Source of the DNA: Helicobacter sp.
Lineage (GTDB): Bacteria; Campylobacterota; Campylobacteria; Campylobacterales; Helicobacteraceae
Length of the DNA stretch: 49,472 bases
Direction of reading: 5' to 3'
Assembly: GCA_029264775.1 (NCBI GenBank)
Contig: JARHYT010000087.1
Coordinates: 1 to 49,472, forward strand
Under the pieces are notes generated by a model. It was given only the letters and a program-made list of their open reading frames with translations. It made no database searches and was not told the DNA's origin. The position numbers and the translations under genes are program-made. This document shows, one piece after another, positions 21,652-31,804 of this stretch; position 1 is the first letter of the stretch, and every line of letters starts with the position of its first letter.

Positions 21652-21707
21652 GCTATACAACTATCATAATTTACTTGCTTTTTCACATTATTCTTAAAAA
21701 TCTATGT

Positions 21708-21713
21708 TATTAT
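21708..21713 (+). promoter_or_regulatory. Putative extended -10 element of hemC
   Basis: TGT-TATTAT ahead of the hemC ribosome binding site (AAGGAT), about 25 nt before the start codon. Confidence 0.35.
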
Positions 21714-21737
21714 AAGGGTTTTATTTAAGGATATGTA

Positions 21738-22730
21738 ATGATTGCGCAAAGATATAAGGATGAAGTAAGTAAAAAACCGCTTATACTTGGGACTAGATCT
21801 TCTTTATTGGCATTATGGCAAGCAAATCATATTAAAGATAAATTAGAAGAAAGTGGTTTTGAGGTTATTATTAAGAAAGTTAAAACAAAAGGAGATAAAA
21901 TTCTTGATGCTCCTTTGTCAAAAATTGGGGGTAAGGGGCTTTTTACAAAGGAGCTTGAAAATCAGCTTTTAAGCGGTGAAATAGATTTTGCCGTGCATTC
22001 TTTGAAAGATGTTCCTGTTACTATTGATCCGCATTTAATGTTAGTTTCTATCACTCAGAGGGAAGATCCTAGAGATTGCTTTATTAGTGAAAAGTATTCA
22101 GATATAGAATCTTTACCGCAAAATGCTAAAGTGGGAACTACTTCATTAAGAAGAAGTATGCAAATAAAAAGGATTAGAAAAGATTTAGAAACATTGTCTT
22201 TAAGGGGAAATGTGCAAACGCGTTTAGAAAAACTTAGAAATGGTGATTTTGACGCAATAATACTGGCTAGTGCAGGATTAAACCGATTAGATTTAAAAGA
22301 TGATATTGCATTTATATCACATTTTCAAATTTCTAATTTTATTCCTGCTATGGGACAAGGTGCATTAGGTATTGAATGTAGAAATCCAAAATATTCATCA
22401 GATTTTAGAGATCAAGCTATTATGAAAGTATTAGAATCTTTGCATGATAAAAAGAGTGCCTTATGTTGTAATATAGAGAGGGCATTTATACAATTGCTTA
22501 ATGGCGGCTGTCAATCTCCTATTGGGATTCATGCAAGTATGCTTGATAGCAAGGAGCTACATATTCAATGTGTTGTTGGTAATCTTGATGCTACAAAAGT
22601 ATTACATGAAGCAAGGGTATGTAGTAAAGGTGAGGTGGAGTATGTTTTACAAGATATTATAAATTCATTAAAGAAAAACAATATAGATGATATATTAAAA
22701 GAAGTTCATGAAAGTTTGAATAATGTATAA
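21738..22730 (+). CDS. hemC: Porphobilinogen deaminase (hydroxymethylbilane synthase)
   Basis: Polymerises four porphobilinogen units into hydroxymethylbilane for haem synthesis. It shows LGTRSSLLALWQANHI near the N-terminus, KDVPVTIDP and LRRSMQIKR. Cys258 in NGGCQSPIG is the attachment point of the dipyrromethane cofactor. At 330 residues it is about 15-20 longer than usual; the excess is an N-terminal extension of about a dozen residues before KPLILGTRSS. The start has AAGGAT upstream. cvpA follows after 15 nt. Confidence 0.97.
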   Translation: MIAQRYKDEVSKKPLILGTRSSLLALWQANHIKDKLEESGFEVIIKKVKTKGDKILDAPLSKIGGKGLFTKELENQLLSGEIDFAVHSLKDVPVTIDPHLMLVSITQREDPRDCFISEKYSDIESLPQNAKVGTTSLRRSMQIKRIRKDLETLSLRGNVQTRLEKLRNGDFDAIILASAGLNRLDLKDDIAFISHFQISNFIPAMGQGALGIECRNPKYSSDFRDQAIMKVLESLHDKKSALCCNIERAFIQLLNGGCQSPIGIHASMLDSKELHIQCVVGNLDATKVLHEARVCSKGEVEYVLQDIINSLKKNNIDDILKEVHESLNNV

Positions 22731-22745
22731 TTTTTAAGGAAGCAA

Positions 22746-23336
22746 ATGGAAACAAGCAATTATATAGATATTGGTGCTATTGTTATTGTTATGATACTTG
22801 GTATAAGGGGGCTAAAAAATGGTCTTATACACGAAATAATGGGCGTTATAGGTGTAGTTTTAGGAATCTATTTAGCCTCTAAATATTGCGTTGATTTTTC
22901 ATATTACATTAAATTAGCAGGATTAGAGCTTGAAAATGAAACTATGCTTTGGACATTGGCTTTTATCATTATATTGTCTGTAGTTTGGATTGGCTCATTA
23001 ATTATTGGTTATATCATATCATCATGTGTTATTGTTATACCCGGAATTGGCATAATCAATTATTTTGGTGGTTATATATTTGCTACCTTGAAATATTTTG
23101 TAATTTTATGTATTGTTGTATATGCTTTATCACAAGTTGGCTTTTTAAAATCACCTATAAAGGAATTTACAAAAGGCACAAAGAGCTACCCAATAATGTA
23201 TTCAACAGCAGAAAAGATTATGAATATGGACGCTTTATATGAGCTACAAAATACATATAATGAAAAATCTCAAGAGATAGAGAAGCAAATTGAAAAAAAG
23301 AAAGAAGAAATTAAGAAGAATTTAGTTAAACCTTAA
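22746..23336 (+). CDS. cvpA: CvpA family membrane protein
   Basis: A 196-residue inner-membrane protein with four hydrophobic segments in the first 135 residues. The typical CvpA opening is [26 protein letters not shown], cut here as [19 protein letters not shown]. The tail is a highly charged Glu/Lys helix. CvpA proteins were named from colicin V production; their general role in envelope homeostasis is not clear. The cvpA-lysS-glyA order is the one remembered for H. pylori. lysS begins 13 nt downstream with a strong ribosome binding site. Confidence 0.85.
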   Translation: METSNYIDIGAIVIVMILGIRGLKNGLIHEIMGVIGVVLGIYLASKYCVDFSYYIKLAGLELENETMLWTLAFIIILSVVWIGSLIIGYIISSCVIVIPGIGIINYFGGYIFATLKYFVILCIVVYALSQVGFLKSPIKEFTKGTKSYPIMYSTAEKIMNMDALYELQNTYNEKSQEIEKQIEKKKEEIKKNLVKP

Positions 23337-23349
23337 GGAGAAATATTTA

Positions 23350-24879
23350 ATGTTTGAAAATACATATATACAACAAAGAATACAAAAAGCAAATGCACTT
23401 CGTGAGCTAGGATTGAATCCGTATAGAAATGATTCTAAGGTAGATTTACATAATGATGAGTTTTTAAACAAATTTGCATACATTAAAGATTTAGATCTTG
23501 ATGAAAAAAAAGATGAAAATATTAAGGTTTGGATTAAGGGTAGGGTGAAATTCTTGCGTATTATGGGAAAAGCAAGTTTTATAAAAATAGAAGATTCTAA
23601 TGCTTTATTACAAGTGTATTTTTCACAAAATGAATTAGGTGATTTATTTAAAATTTTAAAGAAAAATTTAGAAGTAGGCGACATTGTCAATGTATGCGGA
23701 TTTCCATTTGTAACAAAAACGGGTGAATTGAGTTTGCATGCAATTGAATTTAAACTGCTTACAAAATCAATTGTGCCTTTACCAGAAAAATTTCACGGCT
23801 TGAGTGATGTAGAGCTAAGGTATCGTCAAAGATATTTAGATTTAATTGTTAATCAGGAAGTAAAAGAAACTTTTGTTGTTCGTAGTCAAGTTATTTCTTT
23901 AATGCGTAAATTCTTTGAGTCTAAGGGATTTTTAGAGGTTGAAACTCCGATGTTACATCCAATACCCGGTGGGGCTAATGCAAGACCATTTATAACACAT
24001 CATAATGCACTTAATGTTGAAAGGTATTTGCGTATCGCACCTGAATTATATTTAAAAAGATTGGTTGTTGGTGGTTTTGAAGCAGTATTTGAAATCAATA
24101 GAAACTTTAGAAATGAGGGTATAGATCATAGCCATAATCCAGAATTTAGTATGATTGAATTTTATTGGGCTTATCATACTTATGATGATTTAATAGAATT
24201 AAGTAAAGAGCTTTTTTATTTTTTATTAGAATCTTTAAATTTATCAAAGCAACTTCCATTTGGTGATATGATTATTGATTTTACTGATTTTAATATTATA
24301 GCATATAAAGATTCTTTAACTAAGATTGGGGGCATTCCAAAGGATATTGTAGATAACAAAGAGAAGTTAGAAAATTTTTTAATCCATAATAACATAAAAC
24401 TAGATAAAGAATTAAGCTATGATAAATTGCTTAATGAAGCTTTTGATAATTTTGTAGAATCTAAATTGATTAATCCTACATTCATTACACAATATCCTAT
24501 TGAAATTAGCCCATTAGCAAGGAGAAATGATATAGACGGCATGATTGCAGATAGATTTGAGTTGTTTATTGGTGGTAGAGAAATTGCAAATGGTTTTTCA
24601 GAGTTAAATGATCCAATAGATCAATTAAATAGATTCCTAGCACAGGTTGCAGAGAAAGAAAAAGGAGATGAAGAAGCACAATACATGGATGAGGATTTTG
24701 TTTGGGCTTTGGGACATGGTATGCCACCAACAGCTGGACAAGGTATAGGTATTGATAGGCTAGTTATGCTTTTGACTAATAATAAAAGCATAAAAGATGT
24801 AATATTGTTTCCTGCTATGAAACCTGTAACAGAAAACTATAATAATATACATGAAGAAAATGCGTACAAAACACAATGA
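23350..24879 (+). CDS. lysS: Lysyl-tRNA synthetase, class II
   Basis: Charges tRNA-Lys. The 509-residue protein has the N-terminal OB-fold anticodon-binding domain ([18 protein letters not shown]). Class II motifs follow: [20 protein letters not shown] around motif 1, [20 protein letters not shown] as motif 2, and [11 protein letters not shown] as motif 3. Length is normal. The start is preceded by AAGGAG. Confidence 0.98.
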   Translation: MFENTYIQQRIQKANALRELGLNPYRNDSKVDLHNDEFLNKFAYIKDLDLDEKKDENIKVWIKGRVKFLRIMGKASFIKIEDSNALLQVYFSQNELGDLFKILKKNLEVGDIVNVCGFPFVTKTGELSLHAIEFKLLTKSIVPLPEKFHGLSDVELRYRQRYLDLIVNQEVKETFVVRSQVISLMRKFFESKGFLEVETPMLHPIPGGANARPFITHHNALNVERYLRIAPELYLKRLVVGGFEAVFEINRNFRNEGIDHSHNPEFSMIEFYWAYHTYDDLIELSKELFYFLLESLNLSKQLPFGDMIIDFTDFNIIAYKDSLTKIGGIPKDIVDNKEKLENFLIHNNIKLDKELSYDKLLNEAFDNFVESKLINPTFITQYPIEISPLARRNDIDGMIADRFELFIGGREIANGFSELNDPIDQLNRFLAQVAEKEKGDEEAQYMDEDFVWALGHGMPPTAGQGIGIDRLVMLLTNNKSIKDVILFPAMKPVTENYNNIHEENAYKTQ

Positions 24880-24968
24880 TTATTGCAACATGTTAATGAT
24901 ATACCTATAAAATTAACATATATAGCTTAAGAGTTTAAACTCTACTTAATATTTTAAAAGGAGATAAA

Positions 24969-26219
24969 ATGGCATATTATATGCAACAACACGATTCAGA
25001 AGTGTTTGAGCTTATACAAAAAGAATTAGAAAGGCAAAACGATCATTTAGAGATGATTGCTAGCGAAAACTATACTTTTCCTAGTGTTATGGAAGCAATG
25101 GGCAGTGTTTTAACAAACAAATATGCTGAAGGCTACCCAAATAAACGATATTATGGTGGATGCGAATTTGTAGATAAGATAGAATCTATTGCCATTGAAA
25201 GAGCAAAAAAACTATTTGGCTGTAAGTATGCAAATGTTCAACCTCATTCAGGCAGTCAAGCTAATGGTGCTATATATGGTGCGTTATTAAAGCCTTACGA
25301 TAAAATTCTAGGTATGGATTTAAGCCATGGTGGGCATTTAACGCATGGTGCAAAGGTGAGTATAACAGGCAAGATATATCAAAGTTTTTTTTATGGTGTA
25401 GAGCTTGATGGTAGAATCAACTATGATAAGGTTATGGAATATGCAAAGGTGGTAAAACCTAATATTATTGTATGCGGTTTTTCTGCTTATACACGAGAGC
25501 TTGATTTTGCTAAATTTAGAGAAATTGCAGATAGTGTTGGAGCTATATTAATGGCAGATATTGCACATGTAGCAGGGCTTGTTGTTGCAGGAGAATATCC
25601 AAATCCTTTTCCATATTGCGATGTTGTTAGCACAACAACACATAAGACTTTGAGGGGACCTAGAGGTGGAATAGTTCTCACAAATAATGAAGAAATAGCA
25701 CAGAAAATTGACAAAATGGTATTTCCGGGTCTTCAAGGTGGTCCGCTTATGCATGTTATTGCGGGTAAGGCTGTTGGCTTTGGTGAGAATCTAAAGCCTG
25801 AATGGAAAGCTTATGCTAAACAAGTAAAAGCAAATATTAAAGTGCTTGCGAAAGTGCTTGTTGATCTTGGCTTTGATTTAGTAAGTGGTGGCACGGACAA
25901 TCATTTGATTTTAATGAGTTTCTTACATCGTGAATTTAGTGGAAAGGATGCGGACATAGCATTAGGTAACGCAGGCATAACTGTAAATAAAAATACCGTC
26001 CCGGGTGAAACTCGTTCTCCTTTTGTAACAAGTGGCTTAAGAATAGGTTCACCAGCATTAACAGCTAGAGGCATGAAAGAGAAAGAGTTTGAGTGGATTG
26101 GCGAAAAAATAGCAGCTATTTTATCTGATATAAAAAATGTAGCATTACAAGAAAGTATTAATAATGAAATAAAGAATTTCAATAAAAACTTTATTGTTTA
26201 TGATAAGCCTATATTTTAA
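24969..26219 (+). CDS. glyA: Serine hydroxymethyltransferase
   Basis: PLP enzyme that converts serine and tetrahydrofolate to glycine and 5,10-methylene-THF. It shows [29 protein letters not shown] and PLP-binding Lys226 in [14 protein letters not shown]. The 416-residue length is standard. AAAAGGAGATAAA precedes the ATG. It follows lysS after 89 nt. Confidence 0.98.
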   Translation: MAYYMQQHDSEVFELIQKELERQNDHLEMIASENYTFPSVMEAMGSVLTNKYAEGYPNKRYYGGCEFVDKIESIAIERAKKLFGCKYANVQPHSGSQANGAIYGALLKPYDKILGMDLSHGGHLTHGAKVSITGKIYQSFFYGVELDGRINYDKVMEYAKVVKPNIIVCGFSAYTRELDFAKFREIADSVGAILMADIAHVAGLVVAGEYPNPFPYCDVVSTTTHKTLRGPRGGIVLTNNEEIAQKIDKMVFPGLQGGPLMHVIAGKAVGFGENLKPEWKAYAKQVKANIKVLAKVLVDLGFDLVSGGTDNHLILMSFLHREFSGKDADIALGNAGITVNKNTVPGETRSPFVTSGLRIGSPALTARGMKEKEFEWIGEKIAAILSDIKNVALQESINNEIKNFNKNFIVYDKPIF

Positions 26220-26275
26220 CATGAAATATGTATATACATGAATTTTTAATATATTGCTAAAATTTTTATAATTTA

Positions 26276-26284
26276 TGTTAGAAT
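26276..26284 (+). promoter_or_regulatory. Extended -10 promoter before the DUF1882-like gene
   Basis: TATGTTAGAATCACGG contains the extended -10 TGT-TAGAAT, 50 nt before the start. Nearly the same sequence precedes rpmE and argJ (TGTTATAATCAC). Confidence 0.5.
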
Positions 26285-26333
26285 CACGGCACAACAATGG
26301 TTTATCTATATAGGATAAAAAAGGAATAGCAGA

Positions 26334-26873
26334 ATGACCGAGATGGAATTGAAGTTAATAAAGATTAATACAAGCTATTACTACACTAAAGTTAAAGGTT
26401 TAGGGCAGAAAACAACTCATAATGGTAGAATGTTTTATGATAAATTTGAGCGTGTAGATTCTATGCTAACTTCGCAAATCATGCAAAGTCATTTTAGAAA
26501 AGAGATTATAGTAGCACATTCTCTTATTTTACGCGGTAATAAGGTGGAGAATATAGTATTTGATTACAATGGAAGAGATCCGCAGAGATTTTACCACAAG
26601 GCACAGCTTATGTTGCGAGATGAGGGATTTATAAACTTCACAGCATATCAAACAAAGACCCCCGGACATTTGCATCTTTACATACACAAGGGGCATACAG
26701 ATTTAGAGGAAGGTAAAAGGCTTGCTAAAAGTCTTTCTATGAAATTAGCTTCTAAATGTCCTATTGAATGGAGAATGTTTCCAACAAATGATGTACCCCC
26801 ACAATTTAATATATTAGCATTACCATATGATGTGTATGCAAAAGAGCGTGGTGCTTGGGCAAAACATATGTAG
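26334..26873 (+). CDS. DUF1882-like conserved Campylobacterota protein
   Basis: A 179-residue soluble protein matching, by position after glyA and by general sequence, a conserved hypothetical protein of Helicobacter and Campylobacter (DUF1882, from memory). It has no signal peptide or membrane segment. Notable are [11 protein letters not shown], then [13 protein letters not shown] and the C-terminal [19 protein letters not shown]. The order of an acidic segment, a K-T-x-G-x-x-H-L-Y segment and a late L-x-x-P-Y recalls motifs of archaeo-eukaryotic-type primases such as the LigD polymerase domain. That is a speculation on motif shape only. AAAAAGGAATAGCAGA supports the start; a SPOR gene follows 15 nt downstream. 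Confidence 0.75.
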   Translation: MTEMELKLIKINTSYYYTKVKGLGQKTTHNGRMFYDKFERVDSMLTSQIMQSHFRKEIIVAHSLILRGNKVENIVFDYNGRDPQRFYHKAQLMLRDEGFINFTAYQTKTPGHLHLYIHKGHTDLEEGKRLAKSLSMKLASKCPIEWRMFPTNDVPPQFNILALPYDVYAKERGAWAKHM

Positions 26874-26888
26874 ATTTAAGGAGATATA

Positions 26889-27968
26889 ATGAAAAATGGT
26901 AATGTAAAAAATAATTCTGCAGTTGATGATATATTCAAAAACGATAATAGCAATAAAAATAGAACAAAGACCATATTGTTACTAGCTATAGTTGCTATCA
27001 TATTAATATCTGTTTTTTTGATTATTGCGTGGGTGATGACTAGGGATAATCCTATGCAAAATATAGAAGAAGTGGATCAAGAAAAAAAGGTCTTAAATGA
27101 ACAAAGTAGCAATCAGCAGTCTCCACTCCCATATGCACACAATATAGATACAAGCAAAAATAACAATCCGCTAGGCATTAATGATAGTATAAGTTCAAAT
27201 TTAGCAAATCCCAATAATGTAGAGGTACCAATGTCTTCTACCCCACCTCTTGGGGTTCAGGCTAGTGATTTAGATAAATCTACACAGAATACAAATAATA
27301 TGCCCAATAAAGAGCATGCTAATTTTGAGGATGATGCAAGATATGTAGCTGCTTACAAGGCATTACAAGATAAATATGAGGCAAACAAAGATACAAAGTC
27401 CCAACAAGATAAAAAGGAGCAAGAAGTTACTCAGCCTAAAGTGATAACGCCGCTAGAGCCAAAGAAAGTTACTATTGCACAAGCCCCAGATCCTACCATA
27501 AGAAATCAAGCTAAATCGACTGATGTGAAGGCTAATACAAAGCCAAATACAGAAGCACCAAAGCAAGCACAAAAAGATTCTAAACCAACATTAAAAGATC
27601 CTAAAAAAGAAGAACAAAAACAAGTGGTACAAGTGAATAAGGATAAACCAAAAGAAACAGTTACTAAACAGCCTTCACCAGATAAAGTTATACCAAGACC
27701 ACAGAGTGTAGCAGGTGAAAATCAAGGAAAAGCACCAGAAAAAGGACATTATATACAAGTTGGCTCTTTCACAGTACAGGATAAAATAACACCTGAGTTT
27801 TTAAATAAAGTATCTAAGTATAGTTACAGAAAAGAAAATTCAGAATACAATGGCAAGCCAAGTGTAAAATATCTTATAGGACCATATAAAACACGCGAGG
27901 AAGCTAAGCAAGTTGAATCTAAAATTAGAACAGAGATTAAGTCTGATGCATTCTATGTAAAAAGGTAG
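26889..27968 (+). CDS. Membrane-anchored SPOR-domain protein
   Basis: A 359-residue protein with a short cytoplasmic N-terminus and one membrane helix (about residues 27-50, ILLLAIVAIILISVFLIIAW). A long Pro/Lys/Gln/Asn-rich periplasmic linker follows, then a C-terminal SPOR domain from about residue 285 (GHYIQVGSFTVQDKITPEF) to the end. SPOR domains bind denuded peptidoglycan at division sites, so a role in septal wall processing is likely. The linker is low complexity and probably disordered. The same gene order after glyA is remembered for H. pylori. recG starts 16 nt downstream. Confidence 0.85.
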   Translation: MKNGNVKNNSAVDDIFKNDNSNKNRTKTILLLAIVAIILISVFLIIAWVMTRDNPMQNIEEVDQEKKVLNEQSSNQQSPLPYAHNIDTSKNNNPLGINDSISSNLANPNNVEVPMSSTPPLGVQASDLDKSTQNTNNMPNKEHANFEDDARYVAAYKALQDKYEANKDTKSQQDKKEQEVTQPKVITPLEPKKVTIAQAPDPTIRNQAKSTDVKANTKPNTEAPKQAQKDSKPTLKDPKKEEQKQVVQVNKDKPKETVTKQPSPDKVIPRPQSVAGENQGKAPEKGHYIQVGSFTVQDKITPEFLNKVSKYSYRKENSEYNGKPSVKYLIGPYKTREEAKQVESKIRTEIKSDAFYVKR

Positions 27969-27984
27969 TTATAGAAGGTTTTAT

Positions 27985-29841
27985 TTGTCTATTTTATCAT
28001 ATTGTCTAGCAAATATACCCAAGTCTTATGATACAACATATCCTATAAGTACGCTAACAAATGGAGAGAGAGGTACTATACGAGTTAGGATATGTCAAAA
28101 AAAAACTCGTGTCAATACAATTTATATTGATTCTTTTTCAGCGGATTTAGGTAGTATAATTAGAATAATCATATTTAACGCTAAAGCGTATCATTCGCAA
28201 ATATTTTCCATTGGCAAAGAAATGTATGTGTTGGGAACATTAGAGTTTCAATGCGATAGATTAACAAATCAACAGATTCCAACGCTAATTAATCCACGAG
28301 TTGTTACAGAGATAAACGCTATTACAATGCAATTTAAAACTCGTAGTATAAAACCACATGAATTGAGAGAAAAAATTACATTACAATCATTATTAGAATC
28401 TGGCATTCCAGATGTATATGCTACACACATGCACACAATATTTAATCCCAGCAAACATTTTTTTGATGAATACTATGCAAATAATGGATTTCCGCCTGTA
28501 TATAAAAAGACTTTAAAGTTTGTTGAAATTTTTAATTATATAAAGAGATTACGCAACAAAAAGATAAATTTTAGAGCAAAGTTTAGCTGTAATGGTAGCA
28601 TAGATGATTTTTTGCATAATCTGCCTTTTCGTCTTACAAATGCACAAATGCAAACTATTGGGAAAATACAACAAGATTTAAGCGGTAAGGAAGCTTGTAG
28701 GCGTATTGTAATGGGAGATGTTGGTTGTGGCAAAACAATGGTTATACTTGCAAGTGCAATGATTGCTTACCCTCAAAAATCCATATTAATGGCTCCAACG
28801 ACTATTCTTGCAAAACAATTGTATGAAGAGGCAAAAAAATATCTACCATCTTATATCAATATAAAATGTGTTATATCTACATCAAAAAAAGAATCTAAAA
28901 ATCCACTTGATGGAGATTTTATAATAGGGACGCAGGCTATCTTATATAGAGATGGAGATTTTAGCGATTTTGCACTTGTTATGACAGATGAACAGCATAG
29001 GTTTGGAACAAGTGTTAGAGCTAAATTAGAGCAAATGATGGAAAAAAAAATAGATAATGAAAAGACAAAACCGCATAATATACAATTTTCAGCTACACCA
29101 ATACCACGCACAATGGCAATGTTAAAAAATAATGTAATATCATTTTCTTTTATAAAAGAATTGCCATTTAAAAAAGATATTGATACTAATATAATTAGCA
29201 AAAAAGATTTTTCACACTTAATAGAACATATTAGATCAGAAATTGCACGTGGAAACCAAATAGCAATAATATATCCAAAGATTGAAAGTAACGATGAATA
29301 TGTGCAACACACAGAATCTAATGATATAAAAAAACGCAATCAAATACCATATATGTCATTAAAAGATGCACAAGATTACTGGGTAAAGAATTTTACAAAT
29401 GTGTTTAGTACACATGGAAAAGATAAGGAAAAAGAAGAGATTTTAGAACAATTTGCAAACACTGGTAGCTCGATTTTACTTGCTACTACAATGATAGAGG
29501 TTGGAATCTCTCTGCCAAAATTAAGTATTATTGTTGTGGTAGGTGCAGAAAGGCTCGGTCTTGCAAGTCTTCATCAGCTAAGAGGAAGGGTTAGTAGGAA
29601 TGGTTTAAAGGGATACTGCTATTTATATACACATAATACAAGCAATGAGAGATTAAATAGATTTGCTAAAACCTTGAGTGGATTTGATATTGCAGAGATT
29701 GATTTAGAATATAGAAATAGTGGTGATTTGCTAGATGGTGTATTGCAAAGTGGCGAACATTTTTGTTATTTTAATTTTTTAGATGATGGAGATTTGTTGC
29801 AAGAGGTTAATGATATTTTAAATACAAGTAAAATCTCATAG
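27985..29841 (+). CDS. recG: ATP-dependent DNA helicase RecG
   Basis: Remodels stalled forks and branched recombination intermediates. The helicase motifs are clear: Walker A GDVGCGKT (244-251), D335-E-Q-H followed by RFG, FSATPIPRTMAM, TTMIEVGISLPK and QLRGRVSRNG. The N-terminal wedge domain is rather divergent. Its 618 residues match the short Helicobacter form. The start is a TTG (27985) with GAAGG upstream; no better ATG precedes the conserved region. An A9 tract lies at 29042-29050 inside the gene. It follows the SPOR gene closely. Confidence 0.93.
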   Translation: MSILSYCLANIPKSYDTTYPISTLTNGERGTIRVRICQKKTRVNTIYIDSFSADLGSIIRIIIFNAKAYHSQIFSIGKEMYVLGTLEFQCDRLTNQQIPTLINPRVVTEINAITMQFKTRSIKPHELREKITLQSLLESGIPDVYATHMHTIFNPSKHFFDEYYANNGFPPVYKKTLKFVEIFNYIKRLRNKKINFRAKFSCNGSIDDFLHNLPFRLTNAQMQTIGKIQQDLSGKEACRRIVMGDVGCGKTMVILASAMIAYPQKSILMAPTTILAKQLYEEAKKYLPSYINIKCVISTSKKESKNPLDGDFIIGTQAILYRDGDFSDFALVMTDEQHRFGTSVRAKLEQMMEKKIDNEKTKPHNIQFSATPIPRTMAMLKNNVISFSFIKELPFKKDIDTNIISKKDFSHLIEHIRSEIARGNQIAIIYPKIESNDEYVQHTESNDIKKRNQIPYMSLKDAQDYWVKNFTNVFSTHGKDKEKEEILEQFANTGSSILLATTMIEVGISLPKLSIIVVVGAERLGLASLHQLRGRVSRNGLKGYCYLYTHNTSNERLNRFAKTLSGFDIAEIDLEYRNSGDLLDGVLQSGEHFCYFNFLDDGDLLQEVNDILNTSKIS

Positions 29842-29883
29842 ATAATTTCATATTTCATTCTAGTTTATTTGATGTAAATTTTG

Positions 29884-29899
29884 CTATAATTAATTATAG
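29884..29899 (+). promoter_or_regulatory. Palindromic extended -10 promoter of the Ycf46-type ATPase
   Basis: CTATAATTAATTATAG is a perfect 16-bp palindrome whose left half gives TTGCTATAAT, an extended -10 (TGC-TATAAT at 29885-29890), about 30 nt before the start codon. A dimeric repressor could bind here, or symmetry may only reflect base composition. Confidence 0.5.
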
Positions 29900-29919
29900 T
29901 TTTTATTTTAGGGATATAT

Positions 29920-31500
29920 ATGAAATATAGTGTAGAGGATGAAATTTTTGAAGTATTAGATTCTGTATCTATTATTCAGTTGATTAGTTTTGAATTTGAG
30001 CGTATTGATGCATTAGTTGCTAAGGTTGCAAGGAGGGCAGATAAAAGCCTATATAGATGGAATGTCGCTCAAGGTTTATATAGATTTAATGAAGAGACAA
30101 AGCGTTTTGAACAATATGAAGAAAAAGATATAGATGACATGTTAGATTGGTTTCAAAATGAGGCAAAAGATTGTATATTAATATTAGAAGATTTTTATCC
30201 CTTTATGGATGAAAACAATGCTAAGAATATTAGAATCTTCAGAAATATTTCCAGAGATGTTGCAAAAAACAATACAATAATATTATCTCAGCCAATATCA
30301 TATTTGCCAAGAGAGCTCGAGAAAGATACACATATAATAACTCTAGATTTGTCTAATAAAGAAGATTTAAAAGTGATTTTTGAGCAATGTTGCAAACATT
30401 CAAAATTTAGTGTTTCTGATGTTAATTCTTCGCTTGAAAATAGAATTGTAGAGGCAGCTTTAGGATTAACTATAATGGAGGCAAGAAAAGTATTTAGTAG
30501 GGCTATATCACGAAGTAATGGGCTCTTAAGTGAAGAACAAATAGAATTGATAATAGGTGAAAAAGAAAGAATTATAAAAAATAGTGGTTTTTTGGAATAT
30601 TATCACCATAAAGAAGCATTAAATGATGTAGGTGGGCTAGATAACCTTAAAAGCTGGCTTAAGAAAAGAGGCAGGGCATATGAACAAGAAGCAAGAGAAT
30701 ATGGTTTAGAGATTCCAAAAGGCGTTTTGTTGTTAGGGATACCCGGAACAGGTAAAAGTCTATGTGCTAAAGCAATAGGCAATGAATGGAAATTTCCCAT
30801 TATAAAGCTTGATATGGGTAGAATTTTTGGTGGAATTGTAGGCGAGAGTGAAAGTAATATAAGAAAAGCTCTACAAATAGCAGAGACTATATCGCCATCT
30901 GTATTATGGATTGATGAAATAGAGAAAGGTTTTTCTGGGCTTAGCTCATCGGGCAGTACAGATGGCGGTACTACCTCAAGAGTGTTGGGAACATTTTTGT
31001 CATGGATGCAAGACAAAACAAAGCCTGTTTTTGTGGTAGCTACTGCAAATAATATAAACCAATTGCCACCAGAACTTTTAAGAAAGGGTAGGATTGATGA
31101 AATATTTTTTGTTGATTTGCCATCTTTTAATGCAAGGAAGGAAATTATAAAGATACATCTAAAACGATTAAAAAGGGATGAAAAAAACTTTGATTTAGAT
31201 GAGTTATCTAATAGTTTTGTGGGATTTTCAGGTGCAGAAATAGAGGAATGTATAAAAGATGCGCTATTTCAAAGTTTTGATAGTGCAAAAGAGATAAATA
31301 ATTCACATATAATAGAATCAGCTAAAAAAACCTATCCCATATCAAAAACAATGGTAGAGGTTATAAGAAATATGAGAAAATGGGCAAAGGCTAGGGCAGT
31401 GTTGGCATCAAGTGAAGAATTTGATGGCAATTTAGAAACTAACAAGAATAAGATACCAACATTAAAACAAGAAACTATGGAAAATCCATTTATGGACTAA
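29920..31500 (+). CDS. Ycf46-type AAA+ ATPase
   Basis: A 526-residue protein. The N-terminal half (about 1-240) looks like a degenerate AAA domain (SLYRWNVAQGLYRF, LILEDFYPFM, IILSQPISYLP), as in Ycf46 proteins. The C-terminal half is an active AAA+ domain. It has Walker A GIPGTGKS (273-280), Walker B VLWIDEIEKG (328-337), sensor 1 in VATANNINQLPPELL, and arginine-finger region LRKGRIDEIFF. Ycf46 is known from cyanobacteria and plastids, often with DUF1257 (Ycf35). Here DUF1257 and DUF2997 are encoded 15 kb away, suggesting a split functional unit. It has its own promoter and is followed after 330 nt by clpS-clpA. The substrate is unknown. Confidence 0.88.
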   Translation: MKYSVEDEIFEVLDSVSIIQLISFEFERIDALVAKVARRADKSLYRWNVAQGLYRFNEETKRFEQYEEKDIDDMLDWFQNEAKDCILILEDFYPFMDENNAKNIRIFRNISRDVAKNNTIILSQPISYLPRELEKDTHIITLDLSNKEDLKVIFEQCCKHSKFSVSDVNSSLENRIVEAALGLTIMEARKVFSRAISRSNGLLSEEQIELIIGEKERIIKNSGFLEYYHHKEALNDVGGLDNLKSWLKKRGRAYEQEAREYGLEIPKGVLLLGIPGTGKSLCAKAIGNEWKFPIIKLDMGRIFGGIVGESESNIRKALQIAETISPSVLWIDEIEKGFSGLSSSGSTDGGTTSRVLGTFLSWMQDKTKPVFVVATANNINQLPPELLRKGRIDEIFFVDLPSFNARKEIIKIHLKRLKRDEKNFDLDELSNSFVGFSGAEIEECIKDALFQSFDSAKEINNSHIIESAKKTYPISKTMVEVIRNMRKWAKARAVLASSEEFDGNLETNKNKIPTLKQETMENPFMD

Positions 31501-31570
31501 TAAGGCATAGCAATATTTAATTATGTTGTGTTTATCCCTTACTAACTATATGATTTAACTTTTCTACAAT

Positions 31571-31604
31571 TGCTTATATGCTGATGTCAGCATATAAGCA
31601 TTTT
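31571..31604 (+). terminator. Long-stem hairpin after the Ycf46-type gene
   Basis: TGCTTATATGCTGA and its exact reverse complement, separated by TG, are followed by TTTT. It is 70 nt after the ATPase stop and fits an intrinsic terminator with an unusually long stem and a short U-tract. Confidence 0.55.
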
Positions 31605-31793
31605 AACAAACTATACTAATAAAATTTATAGCGTAATAAAAACACAATAATACATAATTATAGCGAAGTAATTGATTAAGCATTCTAACATTCATTCTAA
31701 CATTTATTTTTATAGTATTATTGCAATCAAAAAGTATAAAATGAATTGCAAAAATGGTAAAAATATTTATTTTGCTCCAAAAAGACATCAAAA

Positions 31794-31804
31794 TTTGATA
31801 TAAT
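31794..31804 (+). promoter_or_regulatory. -10 promoter of clpS
   Basis: TTTGATATAAT lies about 28 nt before the likely clpS start. The same form, TTTGATACAAT, precedes the orphan gene at 35157. Confidence 0.55.

Noticed and set aside
29042-29050. A9 tract in recG as a slippage frameshift
   Set aside because: The recG frame is continuous with all motifs, so no frameshift is indicated.
29884-29899. Palindrome as a recombination or attachment site
   Set aside because: It overlaps a good extended -10 and no integrase or second copy was seen; a promoter/operator is simpler.
31603-31791. 62-codon minus-strand frame between the Ycf46-type gene and clpS
   Set aside because: Composition is that of AT-rich spacer, it covers the hairpin flank, the tandem repeat and the clpS upstream region, and has no ribosome binding site.
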